A program made the translations under genes and the position numbers. DNA of 21,941 bases, taken from assembly GCA_913050305.1 (NCBI GenBank), contig CAJXAS010000010.1:1-21941 (forward strand), in the 5' to 3' direction. This document shows positions 1 to 7,777 of the stretch, piece by piece. Under the pieces are notes generated by a model, which did no database searches, was not told where the DNA came from, and saw nothing but the letters and a program-made list of their open reading frames with translations. This DNA is from an uncultured Polaribacter sp. (GTDB taxonomy: Bacteria; Bacteroidota; Bacteroidia; Flavobacteriales; Flavobacteriaceae). The first letter of the stretch is position 1, and every line of letters begins with the position of its first letter.

Positions 1-25
1 CCTTCAGTTCCGATATTTCGAACAT
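1..25 (-). CDS. rho: Transcription termination factor Rho, first codons only (partial)
   Basis: The first 25 bases read on the minus strand as ATG followed by codons for MFEISELK, and run off the window edge. This octapeptide closely resembles the N-terminus I know for Rho in Flavobacteriaceae (MFxISxLK, followed by a lysine-rich segment that is outside the window). Rho is also a usual divergent neighbour of the DUF4293 gene in this family. Rho is the hexameric RNA helicase that ends transcription. Only eight residues are visible, so the call rests on the N-terminal match plus gene order. Confidence 0.62.
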
Positions 26-140
26 TATAAAATTATTAAGTTAAATATGAATCTTAATTTTGTAAGATTTCTATGGTTTTTTTTGAATGTGGCAATTAAG
101 TATAGTTCTACAAAAAAGCTTTTGTGTAATTAATGTTAAA

Positions 141-148
141 CAAATATA
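141..148 (-). promoter_or_regulatory. Putative -7 promoter element for rho (TAnnTTTG)
   Basis: On the minus strand this octamer reads TATATTTG, a full match to the Bacteroidota -7 consensus TAnnTTTG. It lies about 115 bases upstream of the rho start, implying a leader of roughly 110 bases. I see no clear TTTG-like -33 element at the right distance, so this is a motif match only. Confidence 0.4.
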
Positions 149-194
149 TACATTTTTTTTTAGTTAAGGATTTTCTTTTTAAAAAAGAATGTTC

Positions 195-202
195 TACTTT
201 TG
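195..202 (+). promoter_or_regulatory. Putative -7 promoter element for the DUF4293 gene
   Basis: TACTTTTG fits the Bacteroidota -7 consensus TAnnTTTG exactly. It sits 18 bases before the ATG at 221, which would give a very short leader. The rest of the 195-base interval between the two divergent starts is AT-rich and holds only this site and the rho-facing one. Confidence 0.5.
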
Positions 203-220
203 TGATATTAGAAACACCAA

Positions 221-652
221 ATGATTCAAAGGATTCAAACAGTATATTTATTATTGACTTCTATTATTTCTATAGTTATAATTTTTGTTTTTAATTTGTG
301 GAAATCTACTGATAAAAGTGTTTTTGCTTTAGATTTGTTAAGCAGTGATGTCAGCTTATTAAAAGCCATTCCTGTTTTGTTTTTAATATCGGCAGCTTTA
401 GCCTTTGTAGCAATTTTTCTTTTTAAGAATAGAAAACTACAATTTGTTATCGGTCGATTAACAATTTTGATAAACCTTATTTTATTAGGATTATTGATTT
501 ATGTATCTCTAACTTTACCTGGAGAAGCTGCGGTTTCGGAGAAAGGTATTGGGATGTTTGTACCAATTTTAGCGGTTTTGCTTCTTGTTTTGGCAAATAA
601 AGCTATTAAAAAGGATGAAGATCTTGTAAAATCTGTAGATAGATTGCGATAA
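221..652 (+). CDS. DUF4293 family small integral membrane protein
   Basis: A 143-residue protein of about four hydrophobic helices (roughly residues 8-25, 46-68, 74-96 and 108-126). It starts with MIQRIQT, the hallmark of the DUF4293 family, and ends in a lysine/aspartate-rich cytoplasmic tail. The family is essentially restricted to Bacteroidota, often sits beside rho, and has no established function. The ATG at 221 is preceded by a good TAnnTTTG box, and a strong hairpin terminator follows at 682-709, so it is probably transcribed alone. No catalytic motif is visible. Confidence 0.85.
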   Translation: MIQRIQTVYLLLTSIISIVIIFVFNLWKSTDKSVFALDLLSSDVSLLKAIPVLFLISAALAFVAIFLFKNRKLQFVIGRLTILINLILLGLLIYVSLTLPGEAAVSEKGIGMFVPILAVLLLVLANKAIKKDEDLVKSVDRLR

Positions 653-681
653 TACTAACATCTTAGTATATTTAGTGCGAA

Positions 682-709
682 AAAAAACCGAGATTTATCT
701 CGGTTTTTT
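682..709. terminator. Bidirectional intrinsic terminator
   Basis: A perfect 12-bp stem (682-693 with 698-709) around a 4-base TTTA loop. The core is CCGAGA/TCTCGG, flanked by an A-run on the left and a T-run on the right, so it can act as a U-tract terminator in both directions. It lies between the convergent DUF4293 gene (ending 652) and the phosphoesterase gene (ending 731) and would serve both. Confidence 0.9.
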
Positions 710-730
710 ATTTTTTAGAATAAAACGATT

Positions 731-1228
731 TTATCCACGTTTTGCCAATTCTATAATTTCTAAATTTTTAATTTCACCGTTTTCTAATTGAAATCGTAGC
801 ATGGTTCTTATCTTATGAAATCCGTGGTTTCCTGCGGCACCTGGGTTTAAGTGCAGTAGATTTAGTTTTTTATCATAGTGTACCTTTAAAATATGAGAAT
901 GACCAGAAATGAAAATTTTAGGCGGATTTGCATGAATTTCTTCTTTAATTCTTCTGTAATAATTATTTGGATAACCACCAATATGTGTCATCCAAACACT
1001 TGTTTTTTCTACTTCAAACTTTAAATCCAAAGGAAATTCTGCTCTTGCATATTGATCATCAATATTACCATACACTGCTCGTAAAGGTTTTAGTTTCTTT
1101 ATCGTATCCGTTACATTTAAGTCTCCAATATCTCCTACATGCCAAACTTCATCTGCTTGTTTTACAAACTTTAAAATTTGTGCATCTATAAAACTATGCG
1201 TGTCCGATAATAATAATATGTTTTTCAT
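731..1228 (-). CDS. YfcE/MJ0936-type metallophosphoesterase
   Basis: A 165-residue calcineurin-like phosphoesterase with the metal-binding motifs in order: SDTH (8-11), GDIGD (32-36), GNID (54-57), the T-H pair at 81-82, and GHSH (109-112). These residues normally hold a two-metal centre, and the size is that of the compact YfcE/MJ0936 group, whose members cleave phosphodiesters. The physiological substrate is not deducible. The C-terminus (LNPGAAGNHG and on) is typical of the group. The gene diverges from truA across 97 bases and shares a bidirectional terminator with DUF4293. No signal peptide is present, so the protein is cytosolic. Confidence 0.85.
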   Translation of the reverse strand: MKNILLLSDTHSFIDAQILKFVKQADEVWHVGDIGDLNVTDTIKKLKPLRAVYGNIDDQYARAEFPLDLKFEVEKTSVWMTHIGGYPNNYYRRIKEEIHANPPKIFISGHSHILKVHYDKKLNLLHLNPGAAGNHGFHKIRTMLRFQLENGEIKNLEIIELAKRG

Positions 1229-1266
1229 TAAAAGCAGTGAGAAAAGTTTAATGTCTCTTCGAGTTT

Positions 1267-1274
1267 CAAAAATA
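1267..1274 (-). promoter_or_regulatory. Putative -7 promoter element for the phosphoesterase gene
   Basis: On the minus strand the octamer is TATTTTTG, an exact TAnnTTTG match, 38 bases upstream of the ATG at 1228. The leader would be about 30 bases. No -33 element could be assigned. Confidence 0.45.
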
Positions 1275-1295
1275 CTAATAACAAAATAAATTCCG

Positions 1296-1303
1296 TAATT
1301 TTA
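1296..1303 (+). promoter_or_regulatory. Putative -7 promoter element for truA
   Basis: TAATTTTA matches seven of the eight TAnnTTTG positions and lies in the context CCGTAATTTTACAGCC. I recognise this context as a common form upstream of Flavobacteriaceae genes. It ends 22 bases before the TTG start of truA. Confidence 0.4.
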
Positions 1304-1325
1304 CAGCCCACAAAAAATAATTTTA

Positions 1326-2051
1326 TTGAGATATTTTATAGAACTTTCTTATAACGGAAAAAAATACCACGGTTGGCAGATTCAACCAGATGTAATATCC
1401 ATACAAGAAAAATTAAACTTAGCGGTAAGTACAATTTTGCAAGATAAAATTGAAGTTGTGGGTGCAGGAAGAACAGATACAGGTGTTCATGCATCTCAAA
1501 TGTTTGCACATTTTGATTCAGATATAGAAATAGAGGCAGAAGTTGTGCATAAGCTAAATTCAATTTTACCGAACGATATTACCGTACATAAAGTGTTTTT
1601 GGTAGCAGACGATTATCATGCCAGATTTCATGCAGAAAGTAGAAGTTATGAGTACCGTATTTGGTTGGGTAGAAATCCGTTTTTATTAGATTTTTCTTGG
1701 CAAATTCATTCTCAAAAGCTAGACCTTTCTAAAATGAATGAAGCGGCACAACTCCTTTTAGAATATGAAGATTTTCAGACCTTTTCTAAGGTAAAAACAG
1801 ATGTTTATACTTTTAATTGTGATGTAACACAGGCATTTTGGAAACAAGAAGGAAATTTACTAACCTTTCATATTTCTGCAAACAGATTTTTAAGAAATAT
1901 GGTAAGAGCCATTGTAGGTACGCTGGTAGATGTTGGTTTGGATAAAATTTCAATAAACGAATTTAGAGATATTATAGAAAGTAAAAGTAGAGGCAATGCA
2001 GGATTATCTGTCCCGGCAAAAGGATTATTTTTAACGCACATAAAATATTAG
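1326..2051 (+). CDS. truA: tRNA pseudouridine(38-40) synthase TruA
   Basis: A 241-residue TruA that isomerises uridines 38, 39 and 40 in the tRNA anticodon stem-loop. The N-terminus (RYFIELSYNGKKYHGWQ) and the active-site block GAGRTDTGVHA are family hallmarks. The catalytic aspartate is D51 within RTD, and the C-terminal FLRNMVRAIVGTL motif is intact. The start is TTG: it is the only initiator-type codon that fits the family N-terminus, and an in-frame stop lies just upstream at 1296-1298. The ABC exporter gene begins 3 bases after the stop, so the two are probably co-transcribed. Confidence 0.96.
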   Translation: MRYFIELSYNGKKYHGWQIQPDVISIQEKLNLAVSTILQDKIEVVGAGRTDTGVHASQMFAHFDSDIEIEAEVVHKLNSILPNDITVHKVFLVADDYHARFHAESRSYEYRIWLGRNPFLLDFSWQIHSQKLDLSKMNEAAQLLLEYEDFQTFSKVKTDVYTFNCDVTQAFWKQEGNLLTFHISANRFLRNMVRAIVGTLVDVGLDKISINEFRDIIESKSRGNAGLSVPAKGLFLTHIKY

Positions 2052-2054
2052 ATT

Positions 2055-3821
2055 TTGGCAAATAAGACAGGAAATGCTTTTGATATGGAAATCTTTTTAA
2101 GACTCATGAGTTTTGCTAAGAAGTATAGACGCAATTTTATAATAGCGTCCATTTCCACCATCCTATTGTCTGGGGTGGCTTTGTTAACTCCTATTATTCT
2201 TAAAGATACTGTAGATGTATATATTGCAAATAAAGATACTGAAGGGTTAATTCATAGTATTTTATTAATGTTTGGAGTTTTAATGATTGAGGTGGTCTTA
2301 AGATTTACTTTTATTTACTACGCCAATTGGGTTGGACAACATATTATTAGAGATATAAGAGCTAAAATATTTAGACATATTCTGCAGTTTAGAATGTCTT
2401 ATTTTGATAAGAACTCTGTTGGTAAATTAGTAACCAGGGTGGTTTCAGATATTGAAACAATTGCAGCTTTTTTTAGTAGTGGTGTGTTTACCATTGTAAG
2501 TGATGTTTTACAAATGTTCGCGGTTATTATTGTCATGTTTTTTATCAATTGGAAATTGGCGTTTATAGCCATTGCCGTTCTGCCAATTCTATTGTATGCT
2601 ACAAAAGTTTTTCAAAAAGCAATAAAAGCAACGTTTCAGGAAGTTAGAAATCAGGTTGCAAATTTAAACGGCTTTGTGCAAGAAAGAGTTACAGGAATGA
2701 AAATTGTACAACTCTTTAACAGAGAAAAAATTGAATATGAAAATTTTAAAGATATTAATAACAAGCATAAAGAGGCGTTTGTGAAAACTATCTGGTACTT
2801 TTCTATCTTTTTTCCTATTGCAGAAATTTTATCTTCTGTTGGTATTGGCTTAGTGGTTTGGTTTGGAAGTAAGCAAGTAATTACAGGGGAGGTGCCGGGT
2901 CCGGGAACTGTAATGGCTTTTGTTCAAATGGCACAAATGTTATTTAGACCCTTAAGACAGATTGCAGATAAATTCAATCAGTTACAAATGGGTATTGTTT
3001 CTGGAGAACGTGTTTTTAAAATTATTGATACGGATAGTGCTATTTCTAAAAACGGAACCTTAGAAGCAAAAAATTTAAAAGGAGAAATCAATTTTAAAGA
3101 AGTTCGTTTTAGTTATATCGAAGGAGAAGAAGTTTTAAAAGGAATAAATTTAAATGTTAAAAGCGGACAAACAGTAGCTATTGTCGGTGCAACGGGTGCA
3201 GGAAAATCGACAATTATTAATCTGTTAAATCGTTTTTATGAGATAGATAGTGGTACTATTTGTATTGATGAAATTGCTATTGATACCTATAAGTTAGAAA
3301 GTTTAAGAACGCAGGTTGCCGTTGTTTTACAAGATGTTTTCTTGTTTTCAGATTCAATTCTAAATAATATTACTTTAAAAGATACCACTGTATCTAAGGA
3401 TGCAGTAGTGGAGGCAGCAAAACAAATTGGAATTCACGATTTTATTATGACACTTCCGGGAGGGTATGATTATAATGTAAAAGAAAGAGGTGTAATGCTT
3501 TCTTCGGGGCAAAGACAATTAATTGCCTTTTTAAGAGCATACGTTAGCAAGCCAAGTATTTTAATTTTAGATGAAGCTACGTCTTCTGTAGATGCATACT
3601 CAGAAAAAATGATCCAACATGCCACAGAGACCATTACAAAAGGCAGAACATCTATTGTAATTGCCCACAGATTGGCAACCATTAAGCAAGCAGATAAAAT
3701 TATTGTAATGGATAAAGGTTTAATTGTAGAAGAAGGTACCCATGCTGAATTATTAGTTAAAGAGGGCGGCTATTATAAGAACCTCTATGACAAGCAGTTT
3801 AGTTTAGAGATAGCCTCTTAA
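2055..3821 (+). CDS. MsbA/LmrA-type ABC exporter (permease-ATPase fusion)
   Basis: A 588-residue half-transporter. Residues about 15-310 form the six-helix type-1 exporter membrane domain, and about 340-580 the nucleotide-binding domain. The latter has Walker A GATGAGKST (near 378-386), a Q-loop (VVLQD), the signature LSSGQRQ (near 482), Walker B ILILDEAT (near 501-508) and the H-loop AHR. Such proteins work as homo- or heterodimers exporting lipids, drugs or peptides; the substrate cannot be read from sequence. Signature Ser in place of the usual first Gly (LSSGQ for LSGGQ) is common in this phylum. The TTG start gives MANKTGNAFD, which matches relatives; an ATG ten codons on is the alternative. 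Downstream of truA, converging on cdaA. Confidence 0.9.
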   Translation: MANKTGNAFDMEIFLRLMSFAKKYRRNFIIASISTILLSGVALLTPIILKDTVDVYIANKDTEGLIHSILLMFGVLMIEVVLRFTFIYYANWVGQHIIRDIRAKIFRHILQFRMSYFDKNSVGKLVTRVVSDIETIAAFFSSGVFTIVSDVLQMFAVIIVMFFINWKLAFIAIAVLPILLYATKVFQKAIKATFQEVRNQVANLNGFVQERVTGMKIVQLFNREKIEYENFKDINNKHKEAFVKTIWYFSIFFPIAEILSSVGIGLVVWFGSKQVITGEVPGPGTVMAFVQMAQMLFRPLRQIADKFNQLQMGIVSGERVFKIIDTDSAISKNGTLEAKNLKGEINFKEVRFSYIEGEEVLKGINLNVKSGQTVAIVGATGAGKSTIINLLNRFYEIDSGTICIDEIAIDTYKLESLRTQVAVVLQDVFLFSDSILNNITLKDTTVSKDAVVEAAKQIGIHDFIMTLPGGYDYNVKERGVMLSSGQRQLIAFLRAYVSKPSILILDEATSSVDAYSEKMIQHATETITKGRTSIVIAHRLATIKQADKIIVMDKGLIVEEGTHAELLVKEGGYYKNLYDKQFSLEIAS

Positions 3822-3836
3822 TGAGATATGCATTTA

Positions 3837-4613
3837 TTACATTAAGTCTTTTCGCAGTTTCTCGTTTAGTTCTTTAAAATCTGTATACAGTTCAAAACCA
3901 CCATCTTTAATATAAGAAATTTCGCCAGTTTCTTCAGAAACTAACAAACAAACTGCATCTGTTTTTTCAGAAACACCTATTGCTGCTCTGTGTCTTAGAC
4001 CAAATCTTGATGGAATTTTTATACTATCAGAAATTGGTAATACAACTCTGGTTGCCACAATATAATTGTCCCTAATAATTAAGGCACCGTCATGTAATGG
4101 GCTATTTTTATAAAAAACACTTTCTAGTAATGCCTCATTTAAAAGTGCATTCATTTTGTCTCCAGTACTTATTAGGAAATCTAAACTATTTGTTCTTTCA
4201 ATAACAATTAAAACACCTGTCTTCGTTTTGGCCATTTTTTTACAAGCTCCTAAAATAGTTTCAGTATCTATATCTGAACCTATTTCTGTCTGTAAAAATT
4301 TCAACTGTTTTAGAAAGTTTCTCTTATTGGTAAAGTTTGTAGTACCAATCATTAACAAGAACTTTCTTATTTCTTGCTGAAATACAATAATAAGTGCAAT
4401 AACACCACCAGATAATAAATAGCCTAAAATACCACTTAGCATTTCCATTTTTAAGGCTTGTGTAATTTGCCATATTAAGAAAATAAAGGCAATACCTATC
4501 ACAATGTTAATGGCAACGGTACCTTTTAAAAGTTTATAAATATAAAAGAGTAGTGTTGCCACTAATAAAATATCTAAAATATCTAATAATGAAAATTCAA
4601 TAAAATCGAACAT
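3837..4613 (-). CDS. cdaA: Diadenylate cyclase CdaA (c-di-AMP synthase)
   Basis: A 258-residue protein with three predicted N-terminal membrane helices (about residues 10-26, 33-50 and 62-80) followed by a DisA_N catalytic domain. The two diagnostic motifs are intact: DGA at 175-177 (within LHDGALII) and RHR at 207-209 (RHRAAIG). The enzyme joins two ATP molecules into cyclic di-AMP, a second messenger tied to potassium and osmotic balance and to envelope integrity. Length and topology match membrane-bound CdaA (DacA, formerly YbbP). It lies 107 bases downstream of folP on the same strand, an arrangement I know from other Bacteroidota. No CdaR-like regulator gene is adjacent. Confidence 0.94.
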   Translation of the reverse strand: MFDFIEFSLLDILDILLVATLLFYIYKLLKGTVAINIVIGIAFIFLIWQITQALKMEMLSGILGYLLSGGVIALIIVFQQEIRKFLLMIGTTNFTNKRNFLKQLKFLQTEIGSDIDTETILGACKKMAKTKTGVLIVIERTNSLDFLISTGDKMNALLNEALLESVFYKNSPLHDGALIIRDNYIVATRVVLPISDSIKIPSRFGLRHRAAIGVSEKTDAVCLLVSEETGEISYIKDGGFELYTDFKELNEKLRKDLM

Positions 4614-4720
4614 AGAAAACAGATGGATTTTGGGCTAAATTACTAATAAATAATTTGAAGCACAATATCAATTATTTATTAAGACTCTATTCGTAAGAAC
4701 TTTTAGATAATAAAAAAAAA

Positions 4721-5542
4721 TCATTTAATTTTATGTACAATTTTAACAGCTTCTACTGCTTCTTTTACGTCATGTACTCTTAAAATATTAGCGCCATTTA
4801 GTAAGGCAATTGTATTTGCAGAGGTGGTTGCGTTTAATGCCTCTTGTGCAGAAATATCTAATGTTTTATACAGCATAGATTTTCTTGAAACCCCTGTTAA
4901 AATAGGTGCGTCTAAACTTTTAAAAAGGGCTAAGTTTTTTAAAAGTTCAAAATTATGATCAATAGTTTTTCCAAATCCGAAACCAACATCTATAACAACA
5001 TCATTTAGTTTTAGTTGACGTAATTTATATATTTGGGCTGCAAAAAAAGAAATAATTTCTTTGGTTACATTCTCATAAACTGGATTTTGCTGCATGTTTT
5101 GCGGAGTGCCTAACATGTGCATTAGAATATAAGGAACCTGTAATTTTGAAACCGTAGCAAACATATTATCATCCATTTTTCCGCCAGAAATATCATTAAT
5201 AAGTGCTGCACCGGCGTTTATGGTTTCTTTGGCTACTTTGCTTCTAAAAGTATCTACAGAGATAATAATTTCTGGAAAATGTTGCAGTAATAAATTAATT
5301 ACCGGAAGACTTCTTTTAAGTTCTTCTTCCTCAGAAATATGTTGCGCGCCAGGTCTAGAAGAATAGGCACCAACATCTATAAAAGTTGCGCCATCTAAGA
5401 GCATTTTTTCAACTTGATTTAAAATCTCAGATTCGTTTTTGTATTTACCGCCGTCATAGAAAGAATCTGGGGTAATATTTAAAATTCCCATCACTTTTGG
5501 TGATGAAAGATCAACTAAGTTCCCTTTACAATTTATAGTCAT
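4721..5542 (-). CDS. folP: Dihydropteroate synthase FolP
   Basis: A 273-residue TIM-barrel enzyme that condenses p-aminobenzoate with dihydropterin pyrophosphate in folate synthesis; it is the sulfonamide target. Motifs in order: NITPDSF (22-28), SSRPGA (60-65), VDTF (95-98), NDISGG (115-120), MHMLGTP (140-146), GFGFGK (186-191) and GVSRKS (216-221). All substrate-binding loops look intact and the length is normal. Its ATG lies one base after the stop of the upstream LOG gene, so it probably shares that transcript. The other folate gene in the window, formyl-THF cyclo-ligase, lies far away at 18226. Confidence 0.96.
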   Translation of the reverse strand: MTINCKGNLVDLSSPKVMGILNITPDSFYDGGKYKNESEILNQVEKMLLDGATFIDVGAYSSRPGAQHISEEEELKRSLPVINLLLQHFPEIIISVDTFRSKVAKETINAGAALINDISGGKMDDNMFATVSKLQVPYILMHMLGTPQNMQQNPVYENVTKEIISFFAAQIYKLRQLKLNDVVIDVGFGFGKTIDHNFELLKNLALFKSLDAPILTGVSRKSMLYKTLDISAQEALNATTSANTIALLNGANILRVHDVKEAVEAVKIVHKIK

Positions 5543-5543
5543 T

Positions 5544-6125
5544 TTAACGCACTACTTTATTTATTACATGTGCAATTTTAGGCGCTTTGTATGCATCCAT
5601 TTTTTGCATTAATTCTTTTACAGAGGCGGCTACTAGCAATAGACTTCTACCTGAGGGTTTTAAATATCCTTCTTCCACCATTTTATCTAATTGCAATAAA
5701 ACGGCATCAAAAAACCCATTTACATTTAAAAGGCCTATTGGCTTTTGCTCAATTTGCAGTTGTCCTAAAGTTAAAGCTTCGAAGAGTTCATCTAAGGTAC
5801 CAAAACCACCAGGAAGTGTAATGTAACCATCTACCAATTTACTCATGATTACTTTACGCTCGCTCATTTTTTTGCAGACAATCATTTCCTCTACACCAGC
5901 GTGTACCACTTCTTCTTTTTCTAATAATTTTGGAATAACACCAATTACCTCTCCGTTTTGCGCAAGAATGGTGTCTGCAAGCATCCCCATCATTCCTATT
6001 TTACCACCGCCATAAACCAAACCAATTTTATTTTCTACAAAATAATTTCCTAATGCTACTGCAGTTTCCTTATAGATAGGGCTAAAACCTAAACTAGATC
6101 CACAAAAAACAACGATTTTCTTCAA
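5544..6125 (-). CDS. LOG-family (TIGR00730) phosphoribohydrolase, TTG start
   Basis: With the TTG at 6125 as start, this is a 193-residue Rossmann-fold protein beginning MKKIVVFCGSS, the usual N-terminus and length of the LOG family. GGGKIGMMG (39-47), the conserved MSERK (87-91) and PGGFGTLDE (105-113) form the nucleotide-monophosphate site. Characterised members hydrolyse nucleoside 5'-monophosphates (cytokinin ribotides or AMP) to free base and ribose phosphate; the bacterial role is often unclear. The open frame extends upstream to an ATG at 6230, but those 35 extra residues are not family-like and would overlap the divergent gene at 6215. Probable operon with folP. Confidence 0.87.
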   Translation of the reverse strand: MKKIVVFCGSSLGFSPIYKETAVALGNYFVENKIGLVYGGGKIGMMGMLADTILAQNGEVIGVIPKLLEKEEVVHAGVEEMIVCKKMSERKVIMSKLVDGYITLPGGFGTLDELFEALTLGQLQIEQKPIGLLNVNGFFDAVLLQLDKMVEEGYLKPSGRSLLLVAASVKELMQKMDAYKAPKIAHVINKVVR

Positions 6126-6150
6126 TGTATTGAGTTTTAAAATTCTTTTG

Positions 6151-6158
6151 TAAAAATA
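6151..6158 (-). promoter_or_regulatory. Weak putative -7 element for the LOG gene
   Basis: On the minus strand the octamer is TATTTTTA, seven of eight matches to TAnnTTTG, ending 26 bases before the proposed TTG start at 6125. Its position supports the short form of the protein, but the region is so AT-rich that a chance match is quite possible. Confidence 0.25.
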
Positions 6159-6181
6159 AATGAAAAGCATATAGGATTTAG

Positions 6182-6189
6182 TATTTTTG
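6182..6189 (+). promoter_or_regulatory. Putative -7 promoter element for the DUF1599 gene
   Basis: TATTTTTG is an exact TAnnTTTG match ending 25 bases before the ATG at 6215. It would lie inside the long form of the LOG frame, which is another argument for the shorter LOG start. Confidence 0.45.
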
Positions 6190-6214
6190 AAGAAATACTT
6201 TTTAACAAGAGAAA

Positions 6215-6751
6215 ATGCAAGATACTTCAAAACAATATGATGCGGTTATAAACGAATGTAGAAGTTTGTACATAAAAAAAATGTCTGATTATGGTTCTGC
6301 GTGGCGTATTTTACGTTTACCATCACTAACCGATCAAATATTTATAAAAGCGCAAAGAATTAGACAATTGCAAGAAAATGTGGTTAGAAAAGTAGATGAA
6401 GGAGAGAAATCTGAATTTATTGGAATTATTAACTACTCCATTATGGCGCTAATTCAGTTAGAGAGCGGTGTTGTAGAAACTCCTGATTTGAATACAGAAG
6501 AAGCAACTATTTTGTACGATAAGCATAGTAAAATTACGAAAGAATTAATGTTAAACAAAAATCATGATTATGGCGAGGTTTGGAGAGAAATGCGTGTTTC
6601 TAGTTTGACAGATTTAATTCTTCAAAAATTATTAAGAGTAAAGTCTATTGAAGATAACAAAGGAAAAACAATTGTTTCTGAAGGGATTGATGCAAATTAC
6701 CAAGACATGATTAATTATGCTGCTTTTGCAATGATACATTTAGATACGTAG
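6215..6751 (+). CDS. Tandem DUF1599 domain protein
   Basis: A 178-residue soluble protein made of two homologous halves, about residues 10-83 and 99-177. Each carries the block DYG..W R..R..SLTD (25-40 and 118-133), then a run of basic residues and a closing INY....A.I.L helix. This is the double-DUF1599 architecture common in Bacteroidota. No catalytic activity is established for it as far as I know. It diverges from the LOG/folP operon and lies 48 bases upstream of the DoxX-like gene, a pairing I know from other genomes of the phylum. No membrane segment or signal peptide is present. Confidence 0.85.
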   Translation: MQDTSKQYDAVINECRSLYIKKMSDYGSAWRILRLPSLTDQIFIKAQRIRQLQENVVRKVDEGEKSEFIGIINYSIMALIQLESGVVETPDLNTEEATILYDKHSKITKELMLNKNHDYGEVWREMRVSSLTDLILQKLLRVKSIEDNKGKTIVSEGIDANYQDMINYAAFAMIHLDT

Positions 6752-6799
6752 GTTACAAATTATCTAACTAATTTTAAATAAAGTAAATTTCTGTATAAA

Positions 6800-7768
6800 A
6801 TGATATTAAAATTAATCACTCAAATTTCAAGAATATTAGTTGGAGCCTTATTTATTTTTTCAGGATTTGTTAAGCTAGTAGATCCGATAGGTTCTGAATA
6901 TAAGTTTCAAGAATATTTTTCTGAGAGTGTTTTAAATATGGAATTTTTAATTCCGTATGCATTGCTATTTGCAATTGTTTTAATTGTTGCAGAAATACTT
7001 TTGGGAGTCATGATTTTAATTGGTTATAAATCAAAACTTACAGTTTGGAGTTTGCTAATTATTACTACCATATTTTTATTTTTAACTTGGTATTCTGCCT
7101 ATTATAATAAAGTAACAGATTGTGGTTGTTTTGGCGATGCTATTAAATTAACACCTTGGGAAACCTTCTATAAGAATGTTGTTTTAATTGGCTTGATTAT
7201 TATTATGCTAGTAAATGTAACATTTATAAAACCTCTTTTTAAAGGTAAAATCACCAAGGTAATTACCTTTTTATCTTTGGCCTCTTTCTTATTTATTGTG
7301 CAACATGTTTTAACACATTTGCCACTAATTGATTTTAGAGCCTATGCAGTTGGTAAGAATTTGCAAGAAGGAATGCTGTATCCAGCAGATGGTTCTATAC
7401 CGCCAGTGCATGATTTTATGCTTGAAGGTGTGCAACAAGATTTAGCTCCCATACTTTTAGAAAAAGAAAAAGTAATGCTGGTTGTTATCTATAACTTAGA
7501 TAAATCTGATATAAACGGATTTCCTGCAATGAAAGAAGCATCAGAAAAGGCAATAGCAAAAGGGTATACGGTTTATGGAGTTTCGGCTTCTTTTTCAGAT
7601 GATTTATTAGTAGCCCAAAAAAAGTACAACTTGCCTTTTGATTTCCTTTTTTGTGATGAAACTACATTGAAGACAATGATTAGAGCTAACCCTGGAATCA
7701 TCATTTTAAATAAAGGAACCGTTACTCAGAAGAAGAATTGGATAGATATTGAAGATTTAGAATTATAA
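6800..7768 (+). CDS. BT_3928-like DoxX/MauE-type membrane protein with C-terminal thioredoxin-like region
   Basis: A 322-residue membrane protein. The N-terminal half (about 1-175) has five hydrophobic helices with the DoxX/MauE opening GALFIFSGFVKLVDP and a CGCFG pair of cysteines (C108, C110) before helix 4, as in MauE-type redox membrane proteins. The C-terminal half (about 185-322) looks like a degenerate thioredoxin fold: VMLVVIYNL strand, a central helix, and PGIIILNKG before the last strands. It has no CxxC; the only cysteine there is in FLFCDET. The role is unknown; a part in envelope redox or thiol chemistry is inference. It probably shares a transcript with the DUF1599 gene. No terminator is seen in the 9 bases before the convergent CLC gene. 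Confidence 0.8.
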   Translation: MILKLITQISRILVGALFIFSGFVKLVDPIGSEYKFQEYFSESVLNMEFLIPYALLFAIVLIVAEILLGVMILIGYKSKLTVWSLLIITTIFLFLTWYSAYYNKVTDCGCFGDAIKLTPWETFYKNVVLIGLIIIMLVNVTFIKPLFKGKITKVITFLSLASFLFIVQHVLTHLPLIDFRAYAVGKNLQEGMLYPADGSIPPVHDFMLEGVQQDLAPILLEKEKVMLVVIYNLDKSDINGFPAMKEASEKAIAKGYTVYGVSASFSDDLLVAQKKYNLPFDFLFCDETTLKTMIRANPGIIILNKGTVTQKKNWIDIEDLEL

Positions 7769-7777
7769 ATTTCTAAA

